Shown piece after piece: positions 10,666-21,675 of a stretch of 64,000 nucleotides of DNA. The stretch's first letter is position 1; each line of letters starts with the position of its first letter. The notes below the pieces were generated by a model that saw only the letters and a program-made list of their open reading frames with translations, was not told where the DNA came from and made no database searches. Origin of the DNA: Atopsyche davidsoni (taxonomy: Eukaryota; Arthropoda; Insecta; Trichoptera; Hydrobiosidae); assembly GCA_022113835.1 (NCBI GenBank), contig JAILWY010000029.1:4804001-4868000 (forward strand), in the 5' to 3' direction. A program made the position numbers and the translations under genes.

Positions 10666-10894
10666 GAAATTATCATTATTATTGAATTGAAATGTATTTG
10701 AACTTATCGTTTCTCGGCGTGCAGTTATTTATTTTAAAAATGCACTTTTTTTTAACCTTAGTTGATATGATATGCAGTTTGTAAATTTAAAAATGAAAAT
10801 AAAATAATACGCATCTTGTGATCACTTCTCAAGCCGAGAGCTCAGCGTTGTGGCTTCTCCTTCAAGCGACACCTGCGTTCTAAGGGTTTGTTTA

Positions 10895-11290
10895 TCATTC
10901 TTCGCAAAACCCATGGTTTCAAGGGCTTTTTCTTCATTATTTTCAGTACCCATGGCTCCAGGGACTTGTTCATATTTTTTTTCAGTACCTATGACTGCAA
11001 GAACTTGTATATCATTATTTTCAGTACACGTGGCCCAAACGGCTTGTTTCTCATTATTTTCTGTACCCATGACTCCAAGGGATCGTTCTTCGTTATTTTC
11101 AGCACCAATGACTCCAAAGTCTTGTTCTTCATTATTTTCAGTAACCATGACTCCAAGGGATTGTTCTTCATTATTTTCAGTAACCATGACTCCAAGGGAT
11201 TGTTTTTCATTATTTTCAGTAACCATGACTCCAAGGGATCGTTCCTGCTTATTTTCAGCACCCATGACTCCGAAGTCTTATTCCTCCTTA
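10895..11290. repeat. 39-bp minisatellite with a minus-strand 13-aa repeat frame
   Basis: CCATGACTCCAAG-type anchors at 11145, 11184, 11223 and 11262 are exactly 39 bases apart; older, more diverged units reach back to about 10895. On the minus strand a frame (11265 down to 10822, 147 codons) reads as 13-residue repeats with core TENNEEQSLGVM. On the plus strand each unit has TTATTTTCAG, which resembles a splice acceptor. The unit length is divisible by 3, so open frames are expected without selection. I cannot tell whether it is translated. Confidence 0.85.
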
Positions 11291-11769
11291 TTCCAAGGCT
11301 TTGTTCATAATTTTTTTCAGTACTCAGTCCCCGTCGGGGGTTGCGACTCTTGCCCGAATAACCGAACCGTCGCGCGACTCGATCATCCGGATTCGATCAA
11401 AACCTGCGTCTACTTTATATCGGGACTCCTCCAGAGTGTATTTTAGAATTAAAAAAAATTGGCAACAGATACGAATATTTTGCGTAAAAAATCTTATTGC
11501 GCTGTGAAAATTTTTAAATTATTTGTCTCCCGCTTGCGTCATTGCTATTTTGAGTTTGTTGATTTTGTAATCGAATTTCACATTTCGTTGGAGTCTTTGA
11601 CCTAGATAATATTCTGTAGAACAAACTTTCCTTGCGAAGCTCTGGAATTTAGACCTGGTACTCCTTCTGCAGCAGGCTGCAGAAAAAAAACACCTCTATC
11701 AGGTTCTTTCAAAGTATTTTTTTTTGTATAATAATATATACTTATATATTTTTTTTTTTTTTAGAAAAC

Positions 11770-14700
11770 ATGTCTGAGTGTCAAGAAAAGATCTTCGAGG
11801 CGCAGTTCACGGCTCCTCCCCTCGTCCTCGCTGACAAGGAGCTGGCTGCCAACGTGAGTCAATTTCATCATCATCATCATCATTATATATTTCTTTCTCT
11901 AATATATATATATTCTTCTTCGAGTACCTCTCCTCAGAAGACGTTGGCGACCATTTCACCGAATTACTCTTACTAACTCGGCTGTACTTTCGACTGGCGT
12001 AAATTCCGCATCCACGCAAGTTTTCTCCTTCCAATGCCACTGGAAAACTATCGGTTGACATCTCAACAAGCTCGTGGAACATTCTGCTCGCAGTGGGAGC
12101 CACCCTGTATATGTGACAATACTGTTTCCTTCTTGTTTGCGCTGCGAGCATTATGCAAATGACATAATAGACTATCGATTTAACTGCGACTGCACGTGCA
12201 TCGTGTGAGTTTTTAATATACACACCGGCTTGAAAGTCAAGGTATATCAACCGATATTGTTATTAGGTAAACGATTATTAAATAATTATGTTTACTACAG
12301 GGTGGATACAAACTCCATTTCTCATATCGTGGATCTGTGAGTCGATAAGCCTTTTTGGATACGGATCTTTTGCATAATTTAAACTCATGGTATTTTAGGT
12401 ATTCTCATATTAAGCTACACTTCAAATGCTATCTCCAAAATTGTTTTTTTTTTAAATATGAGCTCGCCATAATAATAATAATATATAATAAAATAAAAGG
12501 TGTACTTTTACCTGCAAGCTTTTGTCACTTTTTTTTGCGAAATCGTGCTATTTTATTTATTTTATTGTCACTTTATTTTTATATATTGAAAGTTGATTTG
12601 TTTACAGAATATTTAAAAAAAACTATAAATTATATTTACATATTTTTTATTATTTCATTAACGTTCTTTTTCAAGGTAAAATAAAGTCGTGAAGATGATG
12701 AAAAATCGGATAAAATTACGACTTTTTAAAATGCCTAAACTTTACTCGGGAAAACACGTATTTCTTATATTAAAAGTAAATGTAAAAGAAATATAATAAT
12801 TTATTGCGTAGATGAAGAAATGTATATAAATTTTTGCATTTATTTTTTGTAGTAGATTTTTCGCAAAATGTTTTTTAAAAACATCGATTCTTATAGCTTC
12901 TATTTCTAATTTTTCAGTGTAGGTCTGAAATAAATATAATAAATTATAAAAAAAATTCTAGTCACCATTTTTTAAGGTTTATTCTTAGAAATGGAGTATC
13001 GGCAATAGTATTGATAATTTATGGGACGGTGTGGGCGTGGTTGGGCACCCCACCAATTAAAATAGACGGTGTCAGTGTATATCACAATATACCAGGGGTA
13101 GCCAACTCTTGTGTAAATAATTTTTATTTTTATTTTAAAAACATCGATCTATGTTACCATAGGACTAGTCTTAATGGGGAAAAGGGAGGTGGGAAATACA
13201 CATTATGTGTTTCAGCACGCACCCTCGCGAGCCAGTGGTAGATAAGACTGGTCAATAAAGACTTGTTGGCTACCCCTGAGGGTTCCGAATCCATGGTGTA
13301 TTGTCCATTGAGACAGGCGCCAGCCAGTGTCGGCGATGGGGCGTTTTTATTGCGGCTTGTAAATACGATATCATAATAATAAACAGCCGGTGTATCTCGG
13401 TTGACCTGCGATTAGAGATGACTCGCCAAGTATACGCACTGCATGCGCGCTGGAGTCTTGCATCATTTTTCAGGTTTCGTGGTGAATATGTATAGAACTG
13501 CATCCAAAGCCCGTTTAAGTCGCAAAGCTTATCCCGTTCCTCGTGGAGCTGATGTATCGTGGATTGCAGGTGGACGCGGCCACTCGATGCCTCCGGTTGA
13601 CCGGGGCCGCCATGAGGAAGGTGCAGAAGGTGTTCACCGACGAGATGAACCGAGGTCTGCAGCAGAAGCCATCCTCGCTGCAGATGGAGAACACCTACCT
13701 GCCCGAGCTGCCTGATGGCACAGGTGAGGCAAACCACTCCATCAGAATTTGAATATTTACACATCGCTCAATCTTGGTCTATGAGTCTATTGGGCTTCGT
13801 ATTTCAGAGGCCGGCTACTTCTTGGCTCTGGACTTGGGAGGTACCAACTTCAGGGTCCTGCTGCTGGAGCTCAGCCAGGGCAACGTCGTGGGAGAGGCAG
13901 TGCAGCATTATCACATCAGGTAAGGGCTGGTGTACACAACTTAGACACTGGGAATCCAAATCGGTTCTATTGGCTGCATTATCTGAGAGCAAGACTTGCC
14001 CTTGCTGAAATAAATCTAGAGTGTGTGTAAATGTCAATGTGTCTGTGCACAGTGATAAGGAAGTCCAGGTCGGGTGATAGTCCATTGCTCCACCCGTAGA
14101 GGTTACGACGATAGATAGTTACGCTGTCTGCCATGTGAGTTGTCTAGCCTGTGTCAAGTCATGCACGGTCGCAACGCTCCCAACTGCTTGTACATCGGCG
14201 TCTTTCCTTGTTACAGCGACGAGCAGCGCATCGGGTGCGGAGTGGAACTCTTCGACTACCTGGCCAAGTGTGTTGGGGACTTTGTGCGCTCCCTGGGGAT
14301 GCAGGACACCCCTCTACCCTTAGGTGAGTAAAACCCTAACACCTGACCCTGAAAACCTCATTCTACGTATTAATACTGAGCATAGTCAATAGTGATGTGT
14401 TTTGTTGCAGGGTTCACGTTCTCCTTCCCGATGGTGCAGCATGCCCTGAACTCCGGCAGCCTCCTGACGTGGACCAAGTCCTTCAACTGCAGCGGAGTCG
14501 ATCGCCACAAGGACGTCGTGCAGATGCTGAGGGAGTCCTTGGAGAAGTGCGGTGAGTAAAAATACAAAGACCACTCTATCTATGAGTTAACATATTCAAT
14601 TCCTAGACTATAAAATATGTTGAAGGCAAGACTCAAAGGATTTATTTTGATTCCAGGGGCGCACAACGTGAATGTCATGGCACTGCTCAACGACACGACA

Positions 14701-17238
14701 GGCACTCTGGTCGCCGGAGCCAGGATCGATCACAGAGTTGGGGTATGCATAGTTTCCTGATAATCCAACAATCCAACTTGTTTGTACCCAAGATCTACTT
14801 TTTAATCTTTAAAAATGTGCTCGCGATCGTCTGGTTGGCCACCCCTGTTGAAGCTTGCATAACTCGCTAAACTGAAAGAATTCCACGTCGCTTGATAATT
14901 TAGGTAGCAACCGATTGGAATAATGATCAGCATGTCGGCGTGTGCACGATTCGCTGATAGTCTACTTCCTTGACACCAGGCAGCATCAGACTATCATAAC
15001 TGCTTTGAACTGATGGCGTGTGTCCATCCTAATTATAATGACCGGACAATAAAGATAATGCTTATTTTCGACTATCGCTAGTTGTATTCATGGAAATCCC
15101 GTGTCAAGAGTTATCTTAATTTTTTATTATACTTTTCTCAAAGTTCCCTGAAGCTCTTGTTATCGTATGTTTTTTTTATTTTTTTTTTATGGAGCACTTG
15201 TAGCGTTGCTACGAAGTCTCGTAATGGATTGCTACAGATGATTATTTATAGTTTTGCTGATTTATTTCTTTTCTCCGCTGTGATGATTCACGCGTTAAGG
15301 CAGTTGCTTCCAGCCTTTTAATTGCCTCTTGTGTCCATTACCTGGCGAAATCGTGTCATTTAATTAATTTAATTGTCACTTTATTTTTCTATATCGAAAG
15401 TTGATTTTTTTACACAATATTTAAAAAACTATAAATTATATTTATCAATTTTTTATTATTTAATTAACGTCCACTTTCAGGGTAAAATAAAATCTTGAAG
15501 GTGTTGAAAAATTGGATAAAATGACGACTTTTCAAAAACACAAGTTTGTTGAAGATTTTTTTTTTTTAAATTTTTAAATTAATAAGACGCACATGGTTTA
15601 TATTTAATCTTTTAACTCCAATTGAAAAAAATGACTTTTAAATGTTTATGATTCTTGGAAAATGTACCGGACGAATCTCCAAATTCCTACACTTCAATCG
15701 GAAAAACACACATTTATCATATTAATAGTAAATTTATAAGAAATAAAAATATGTTGTGTTCGGAAGAAGAGATGTATCAAACTTTTTGCATTTAAATATT
15801 TTTGATTGGTGCAGTTGATTTTACGTAAAACGGACTAGAAAATGATAAAAAAAACTCGATTATGCGACCTAGACCCTTAAGACATATTGATAATTGTAGG
15901 TTAGTGCTTTTCACTTTGGGCACCCTCTGGGATGCACTGGATCTAAGGATGCGCTGGATCTCGGGGTGGACTGGATTTTGGGGTGATGAAGTGCTCATTT
16001 CGTTTCTTGGTGAATGGCTTCAGATTGGCATGATAATCGGCACTGGGAGCAATGCGTGCTTCCTGGAGAGGGCTGATCGCGTCTCGCACTGGGAAGGAGG
16101 TCAGACGGCTGCGACCTTGTCGGCGCAGAATGTGGTCATCGACATCGAGTGGGGGGCCTTCGGAGACAACGGCGTGCTGGACTTCGTGAAGACAGCCTAC
16201 GACCAGCAAGTGGACGACCTGTCTCTGCTGACGTCCAGCTTCACGTGAGTGCAACAATGAATACCCTTTGTACGAGCAATGGGTGTGTTATTATTGTTTA
16301 CTCACTTGTTGGTTGCTTTGCAGGTTTGAAAAATACATCAGCGGGAAGTACCTGGGGGAGGTGGCCCGCTGCGTGATGGAGGGCATCATCAGGAACGGGC
16401 ACGCCTTCATCGGGGGCAAGGCCGGCTCCCTCATGAAGCCTGCCTCCTTCCCCACCGCCTGCGTCAGCGAAGTGGAACTGTAAGAACCAAATTACTACTT
16501 TAGCAACCCTTCTTGCACGTTGAGTATCATATATGATGAAGACCACACCCTGTAGTCCTGTCTTCTTATAGGTTCCTCGTATTCCACTTCTACCCCTTAT
16601 CGCTCAGAAATCCCTTAACTCAAACATGTTTTTTCTTCAGTGACAGTATTGAAGGAGAGACGTGGCGCACAGAGCAGCTGCTGGCCCGCCTCGGCTCCCA
16701 GCCGACTCCTGAAGATGTGCTGGTCCTCCAGCACGTCTGCACCCTCGTCTCATACCGCGCTGCACAACTTCTCTCTTCCTGTAAGTGAGACTATTGAGAT
16801 TTATCTATATTTTACCCGCAGAAGCAACGTCAAACTAATGGTGGATACATGAATATGTTTACAGGCCTGGCTTCCCTGCTGGAGCGCATGTGCTGGGAGC
16901 ACGTTACGGTGGCCGTGGACGGCTCCGTCTTCAAGCACCACCCCAGGATCCGGCACCTGCTGTCCAAGTTCACCACCCTGCTGGTTCCCGACCACCAGGT
17001 GAATGAGACAACCATAATCCAGCATTTGTCACAAATATACTTAGTGGGCCCACGTGGTGGGGGTAAAGCTCCTTCTGTCTTCCCTTTACTATATTATTTA
17101 TTATATTATATATTATATTATATTTATATTTATTAATTTGACTGTGCACAGTTCAATCTGCTGCTCGCTGAGGACGGCAGTGGCAAGGGAGCCAGCCTGA
17201 CAGCGGCCGTGGCCACTCGCCTAGCAACAAGGAGATGA
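11770..17238 (+). CDS. hexokinase, divergent insect paralogue (11 coding exons)
   Basis: Phosphorylates glucose to glucose-6-phosphate with ATP in the cytosol. Coding exons: 11770-11853, 13570-13723, 13808-13919, 14217-14323, 14411-14551, 14657-14742, 16024-16244, 16324-16479, 16641-16780, 16865-16998, 17152-17238. All have GT-AG borders and compatible phases, giving 473 aa, normal for a single-unit hexokinase. Seen: the phosphate-binding DLGGTNFR (residues 88-95), FTFSFP (154-159), substrate TK (174-175), catalytic NDTTGT (Asp212), GTGSNACFLE (235-244), EWGAFGDNG (Glu270) and the C-terminal LLAEDGSGKGA adenosine loop. Odd: the usual SFPC cysteine is Met160, and the segment after EWGAFGDNG is short. 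The start ATG follows an acceptor (TTTTTTTTAG), so there is a 5' non-coding exon. A type A/C-like metabolic role is likely, but the exact orthologue is not clear. Confidence 0.93.
11925..12080 (-). repeat. non-LTR retrotransposon 3'-end fragment in hexokinase intron
   Basis: Antisense copy: ACCTCTCCTCAGAAGACG, then TTGGCGACCATTTCACCGAA and ATTCCGCATCCACGC with TTCTCCTTCCAATG. An (ATC)n run (11863-11882) and a TA run adjoin its 3' end, as in other family members. Confidence 0.75.
12550..12900 (+). repeat. dispersed repeat family A copy in hexokinase intron
   Basis: Matches 15350-15870 from TGTCACTTTATTTTT through the TTAACGTTC...AGGTAAAATAAA segment to the TTTTTGCATTTA end. Confidence 0.75.
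13093..13278. mobile_element. hAT-like MITE with CAGGGGTAGCCAAC ends
   Basis: Starts CAGGGGTAGCCAACTC and ends GTTGGCTACCCCTG, a near-perfect inverted repeat of 14 bases in 186 bases, with no coding capacity. No clear 8-bp target duplication remains. A lone end of a related element, TTGGCCACCCCTG, lies at about 14835 in another hexokinase intron. Confidence 0.7.
15350..15870 (+). repeat. dispersed repeat family A, longest copy
   Basis: About 520 bases in the 1.3-kb hexokinase intron between coding exons 6 and 7. Shares segments with copies at 1-150 (inverted), 1757-1985 and 12550-12900. No terminal repeats or frame were identified. Confidence 0.75.
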
Positions 17239-20200
17239 ACGGCCTGCCCATACCGCAAAGTGAAGTTGTAACATATAAGATACCTTGTAAATAATTAGCA
17301 TAACTAGAATAAGCTCTCTGTTATGTTTTAAGTAGATTATATCAATAATTTTATACATATCTTAGAATACCATCCGCTGATGAATTGTACAAACCACAAA
17401 CAGAAGTATACGTTTAGTTGTATAGGAGGCTTAGCATTCATGAGACCTTTTGATATCCTTGTAGTTCAGCAGTTGGCACGCCTACTTACCAACCGTAAGG
17501 TAAGGTAAGGAAAACAAATGTATAGATTATCAACTATATTAAATATTTGATAGTGTGATAAGTGAAATGAAAGGTCTCACGTGTATTAAGTTGTTATATA
17601 TATATATAACAAAACATACGCGTGGAACGATGAAAAATATATACTGTATACAATTTTTTTTTCATCGTTTCATGTTTGCCTAAAATTATGATATTTATAC
17701 AATAAGCCTGAATGGATGATAATGACGGATCTATTGAATATTCGATGATCGCTAAGAATGAGAGAATTTTTTCTGCAGGTCATTTTTTATTCTGCGTATT
17801 TAAAAAGACAATAACCGGCATTAGGATAAGAAATTCAAAGACGGTTGATGATGATGAGCAGCTCGTCTGAAAACCAAGAAAGACATCGGCATCGGTAAAA
17901 TCAAAAATAAAATTGTTGCATTTCACCGAAAAAAAAATACACATGTGTGAATTGAATTATTTTTCTAAGAAAGTTCTAATTTACATGTATTTTTTTTATT
18001 ATTTATTTGTTGTTGAAAAAATCATGGTGTATGAAAAACTGATATCTGCGTGCTTAAAATAATTTAATTACGTTGGATCAATCTGAATAAATATTAAAAT
18101 GCCTTCGATCAGTACTGCACGTGGTTTCAGCTTACAATACCATGAGTTTTGAGGTAATGAATATTTATTATAATATATTTATTTTAATATTTTGAGCTCA
18201 ATTTTTATTATGGAACAAGCTTGTTGGATGACCAAGCAACGTCGACGGCAGCAAACGCCCACAAACAGCTTGTACAAAGTCAGTCAAAGGGCAAAAATTT
18301 GTTACTTATGAATCCTTCTTTTCACTTAATATATTGAAAACATTCCATTGAAAAGGATTATGCATTGTATTTTTTTAATCTAGATTGATTTTTAAATATA
18401 TATATATACACATATATAATTTTTTTTAAGGGTTTAAATAAACCAAATTCATTTTTACAGTGGTTTTTTTTTTTCATCTTTAAATAAAGTGATATTGTTA
18501 GATAGAGCCAGTGGAATGTGGTGAAGGCAAAAAATGTATTATACACATTCTAAAATTAAGAGGAATGACACTGTTTTTTTTATTTAAGACATACGACAGG
18601 ATCCTTGGCTCTTAACATTAAGTCACCGGTCTCTGAATCTTACAATGTGCCTGACCCTATGGCAACCAAACTTTGAACGTCTTTATTTTAACTAATTTAG
18701 TATTTTATTTAGAGGTGAAAAGAAAAAAATATATTATCGAATATTTTACGCAAGCAGGTTATTGTTATTTTATATTTGTCCTTAAATTATGGATTCATAA
18801 ATAATTTATACAACCTTAGTGATATTGCATGAAAATAATTTTTTTTTGTAAAAAAATGTTATTGTATTGATGGAAATTATTTTATAATATTTTTAATTAT
18901 TAATAAAGAAATATTTTTACTAAAAATTGTTTTTATAAATGCATAAAAAAACAAAATATCTATAGATTTAAAAAATAATATATATTTAATGCCATCTGTG
19001 TATATTTATTAAAATTAAAATGTTTTATAATAGTTAGAGTTATTATCAATAGATGGCAGTTGACATTAAATAAATTAAAATATATATATATATATGAATT
19101 GTAGTCTTTAGTGAGGATGGATGACCTCGATGATTATTTTTGAAGAACTGTCTGCTGAATATGCGTCAAAGTTCATCCATTTCCAAGACCATTCCTAAGT
19201 AAAGAAAAAAATCAATTTCAGGCAAGTCCTATCAATTTTGAGAGCAATGATTGTCCAAGCTTGTCCAGAATCAAAAAAGAAGTGAGGCACTGTCTTGTTG
19301 TTATGTTGATAGTTCAGTTGCTTCTTGGCCACGGAAAAGTGAAAAAAATCTTGCCACTCGACACTGTAAACAGTTTAACGAAAATTTAAAATTTATTAAT
19401 CAAATAAATGATAACAAAAAAACCGAGTATGTTATAAATGACTAACTGTGAAAATATATGATTCCCCTTTTTTAATATTATATATTGTTATTAATCTAAA
19501 ATTCCACGAATATTACAACGTTGGGAAAATCCAAATTATTATAGGAATATTTAAGAAAGTTATAAACAAAATTATAACATTGATAACTCGTAAATCATAA
19601 ACTGATAATATATAAATATTTAATTATTTAAAGTACCAATGAATAATAATAAATCAACTGACACGTGCTTTAAATTTCACAAACAAAAATACCATCAGCC
19701 GTTAAACGCAATTAAATTTAATTAATTTGCGTATTAATACAATCTGCTTTTTACTGCGTACTAATCAATATTATTGAATATTCAATAGATTCGTATTTAC
19801 TTACTAAAATATTTTTTTCATTATTATTTATTTAAAAAAATATATTTGTTACAATAAAATATATTAAGTGAAAATCTCAAAGCGCTTTAATTTCATTGGT
19901 TGAATTTTACACGCGAATTATTTCAACCAATCAGAAGCCAGGATTCCAGACTCACTCCCATAAACAATTGTTACAATGTTTGCAGCGCAATTTCATAGTC
20001 TACGCACGGTCTCTTGTTTACAGTCCATATTTTTTGTCATTAATACATTATAAATATATTTATATATACGCAAAGAATGTTTGCCATTTTATATAATCAA
20101 GTGCTTGTTTTAATTCGTAACAACTTCGGTGAATGATTGGTGAATTGACTATTGTTTTTTGAGGTTATGTTATCGCATCGAGAAAAGCAACAAAACAGCA

Positions 20201-20350
20201 GGTATGTCACACCATATTTAGATATTTCTTTAATAAATGTTTTAGGATAAGATTGCCCGATTAATAGGATGCTTTTTGTGATGATTGTAACGCGATCGAT
20301 GCGGTAAAGATTTTTGACAGCTGAGCTGACGTGTTTTAACAAAAATATAT
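17239..20350. other. AT-rich intergenic sequence, no gene recognised
   Basis: Follows the hexokinase stop. Contains short TA runs (17600-17612, 19080-19093) and AT-rich sequence with no frame longer than about 66 codons and no domain match. The hexokinase 3' UTR should lie at its left end, but no single poly-A signal stands out. Confidence 0.6.
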
Positions 20351-20368
20351 TTTATTGATCGCGATGAG

Positions 20369-20760
20369 TTGTCGACCCCTGGCCGGGATTCGCTCGCGTT
20401 CGCCGTCTTATCGCGTACAGAAGACGAGTCCATCGTCGCGTTCCAGCAAGCGCTCAAGCACGCGTCCACCTCGCCGACTTGCTCCTCTTGCTCGACTTCC
20501 GGCTTCCGCCCCAGCCTGCTGGACGAGGGGCCAGGGATGGAGCCGCATCAGGGCGCGGGGCCCGCAGGAGACGCCGAAGTGCCCCCGATCTGAAGATACC
20601 CCCGAAAAGCAAAGTGCACGAAGAGGCTGCGACGTCGTGCATGTGCCAAAAACTGTTACAAGATCTGTGCAAAATGACCCAAACGATGGATGAGAGAATT
20701 GAATTTGGACATTGCTCAAGACATCCATGCGAAGTTTCCACCTGCGGGGAATAGTAACAG
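20369..20760 (+). other. GC-rich block with unassigned open frames upstream of dawdle
   Basis: Composition jumps from AT-rich to GC-rich at about 20350. One frame (20369-20593, 74 codons, MSTPGRDSLAF...) and a later one in another frame (end 20754, with EEAATSCMCQKLLQDLC) look less random than most here, but no domain is recognised and no splice connection is convincing. It could be 5' UTR or promoter DNA of dawdle, a decayed gene, or a repeat source. Confidence 0.3.
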
Positions 20761-21180
20761 ACTGTCTCATCAGCTGGAGTTTGATCGGAAGAGGTGAAGG
20801 GCTACTGGTTGGGTGTCGTGGAAATTTTGACATTGCTCAAGACATCCATGCGAAGTTTCCACCTGCGGCGAATAGTAACGGACTGTCTCATTGACCGAAA
20901 GAGGTGAAGGGCCGCTGGTTGGGTGTCGTGGAAATTTAAACATTGCTCAAGACATCCATGCGAAGTTTCCACCTGCGGCGAATAGAATAGACGGACTGTC
21001 TCATCAGCTGGAGGTCGACAGAAAGAGGTGAAGGGCTACTGGTTGGGTGTCGTGGAAATTTGGACATTGCTCAAGACATCCATGCGAAGTTTCCACCTGC
21101 GGCGAATAGTAACGGACTGTCTCATCAGCTGGAGGTCGACAGGAAGAGGTGAAGGGCCGCCGGTCGGGTGTCGTGGAATC
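20700..21180 (+). repeat. tandem array, 110-124-bp unit, upstream of dawdle
   Basis: CATTGCTCAAGACATCCATG recurs at 20710, 20831, 20941 and 21065. Each unit also carries TTTCCACCTGCGG, GACTGTCTCAT and GGTTGGGTGTCGTGG. The units are over 90% alike by eye with small indels. The array ends about 500 bases before the dawdle ATG. Confidence 0.9.
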
Positions 21181-21675
21181 GGCGAGTGAGCGGTGGACCC
21201 TCGGACCCGGCCACGCAGCCGGGGCGTGCCGCGGCTCGCTTGACCCAAAAGCGACGAGACGCGACACCATTACGCGATAAGGACGTCTCCGGCAGAGCGA
21301 GATAGCGGCGCGGACTTTGCCCCGCCCCGAAGCGGACATTTGCACTCCCGGGTCCCGTGCTCGGCGCCGGCGTATCTCAGGGCCACAGGGTGACCGGGAG
21401 ACTTCGGGAGCGGCGCCTTGACCACCCGGCCGGCTGCACCGCCGCACCGCCGCCCCGCCACCGGGCAAGCGGCCGCCCGGGCGCAGGAACCGCTCCAAGA
21501 CCGCAGCAGTCGGCGGCCGCGGCTCCGACGAGCAGGTTTTGTGCGGAAAACGCGATTCGTTGTTGTTCAAAGGTGATCGGGTTTGATGACTCTAAAAGCG
21601 AACAAAGCGGCGAGTGCGCTCGAAACGTAGCGAGCGGTGGTGGCAGTGAGTTTTTTTTTTTCGATACTGGGCGCG
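21181..21675 (+). promoter_or_regulatory. CpG-rich 5' region of the TGF-beta ligand gene
   Basis: About 500 bases of GC- and CpG-rich sequence directly before the ATG at 21676, in contrast with AT-rich flanks. It probably holds the promoter and 5' UTR. No single TATA or initiator is decisive. An in-frame upstream ATG at 21637 would add 13 hydrophobic residues. Confidence 0.45.

Larger units (their letters stand above)
7213..10670 (+). mobile_element. non-autonomous BEL/Pao-type LTR retrotransposon
   Basis: Two 256-bp direct repeats (7218-7473 and 10410-10665), identical as far as I can read, start with TG and end with CA. They are flanked by a perfect 5-bp target duplication GAAAT (7213-7217 and 10666-10670). 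A candidate primer-binding site starting TGGTCC is at 7476, and a short purine run GGGGGAG precedes the 3' LTR. The interior encodes a gag of the DUF1759 type, characteristic of BEL/Pao, but no protease, reverse transcriptase, RNase H or integrase. The place where pol should be holds GC-rich tandem repeats. Identical LTRs imply a recent insertion, so any movement must rely on enzymes supplied by other elements. Confidence 0.9.

Noticed and set aside
12094..12305. Mariner MITE with CCACCCTGTA...TACAGGGTGG
   Set aside because: The ends point inward compared with usual elements and no TA duplication is convincing; probably unrelated remnants.
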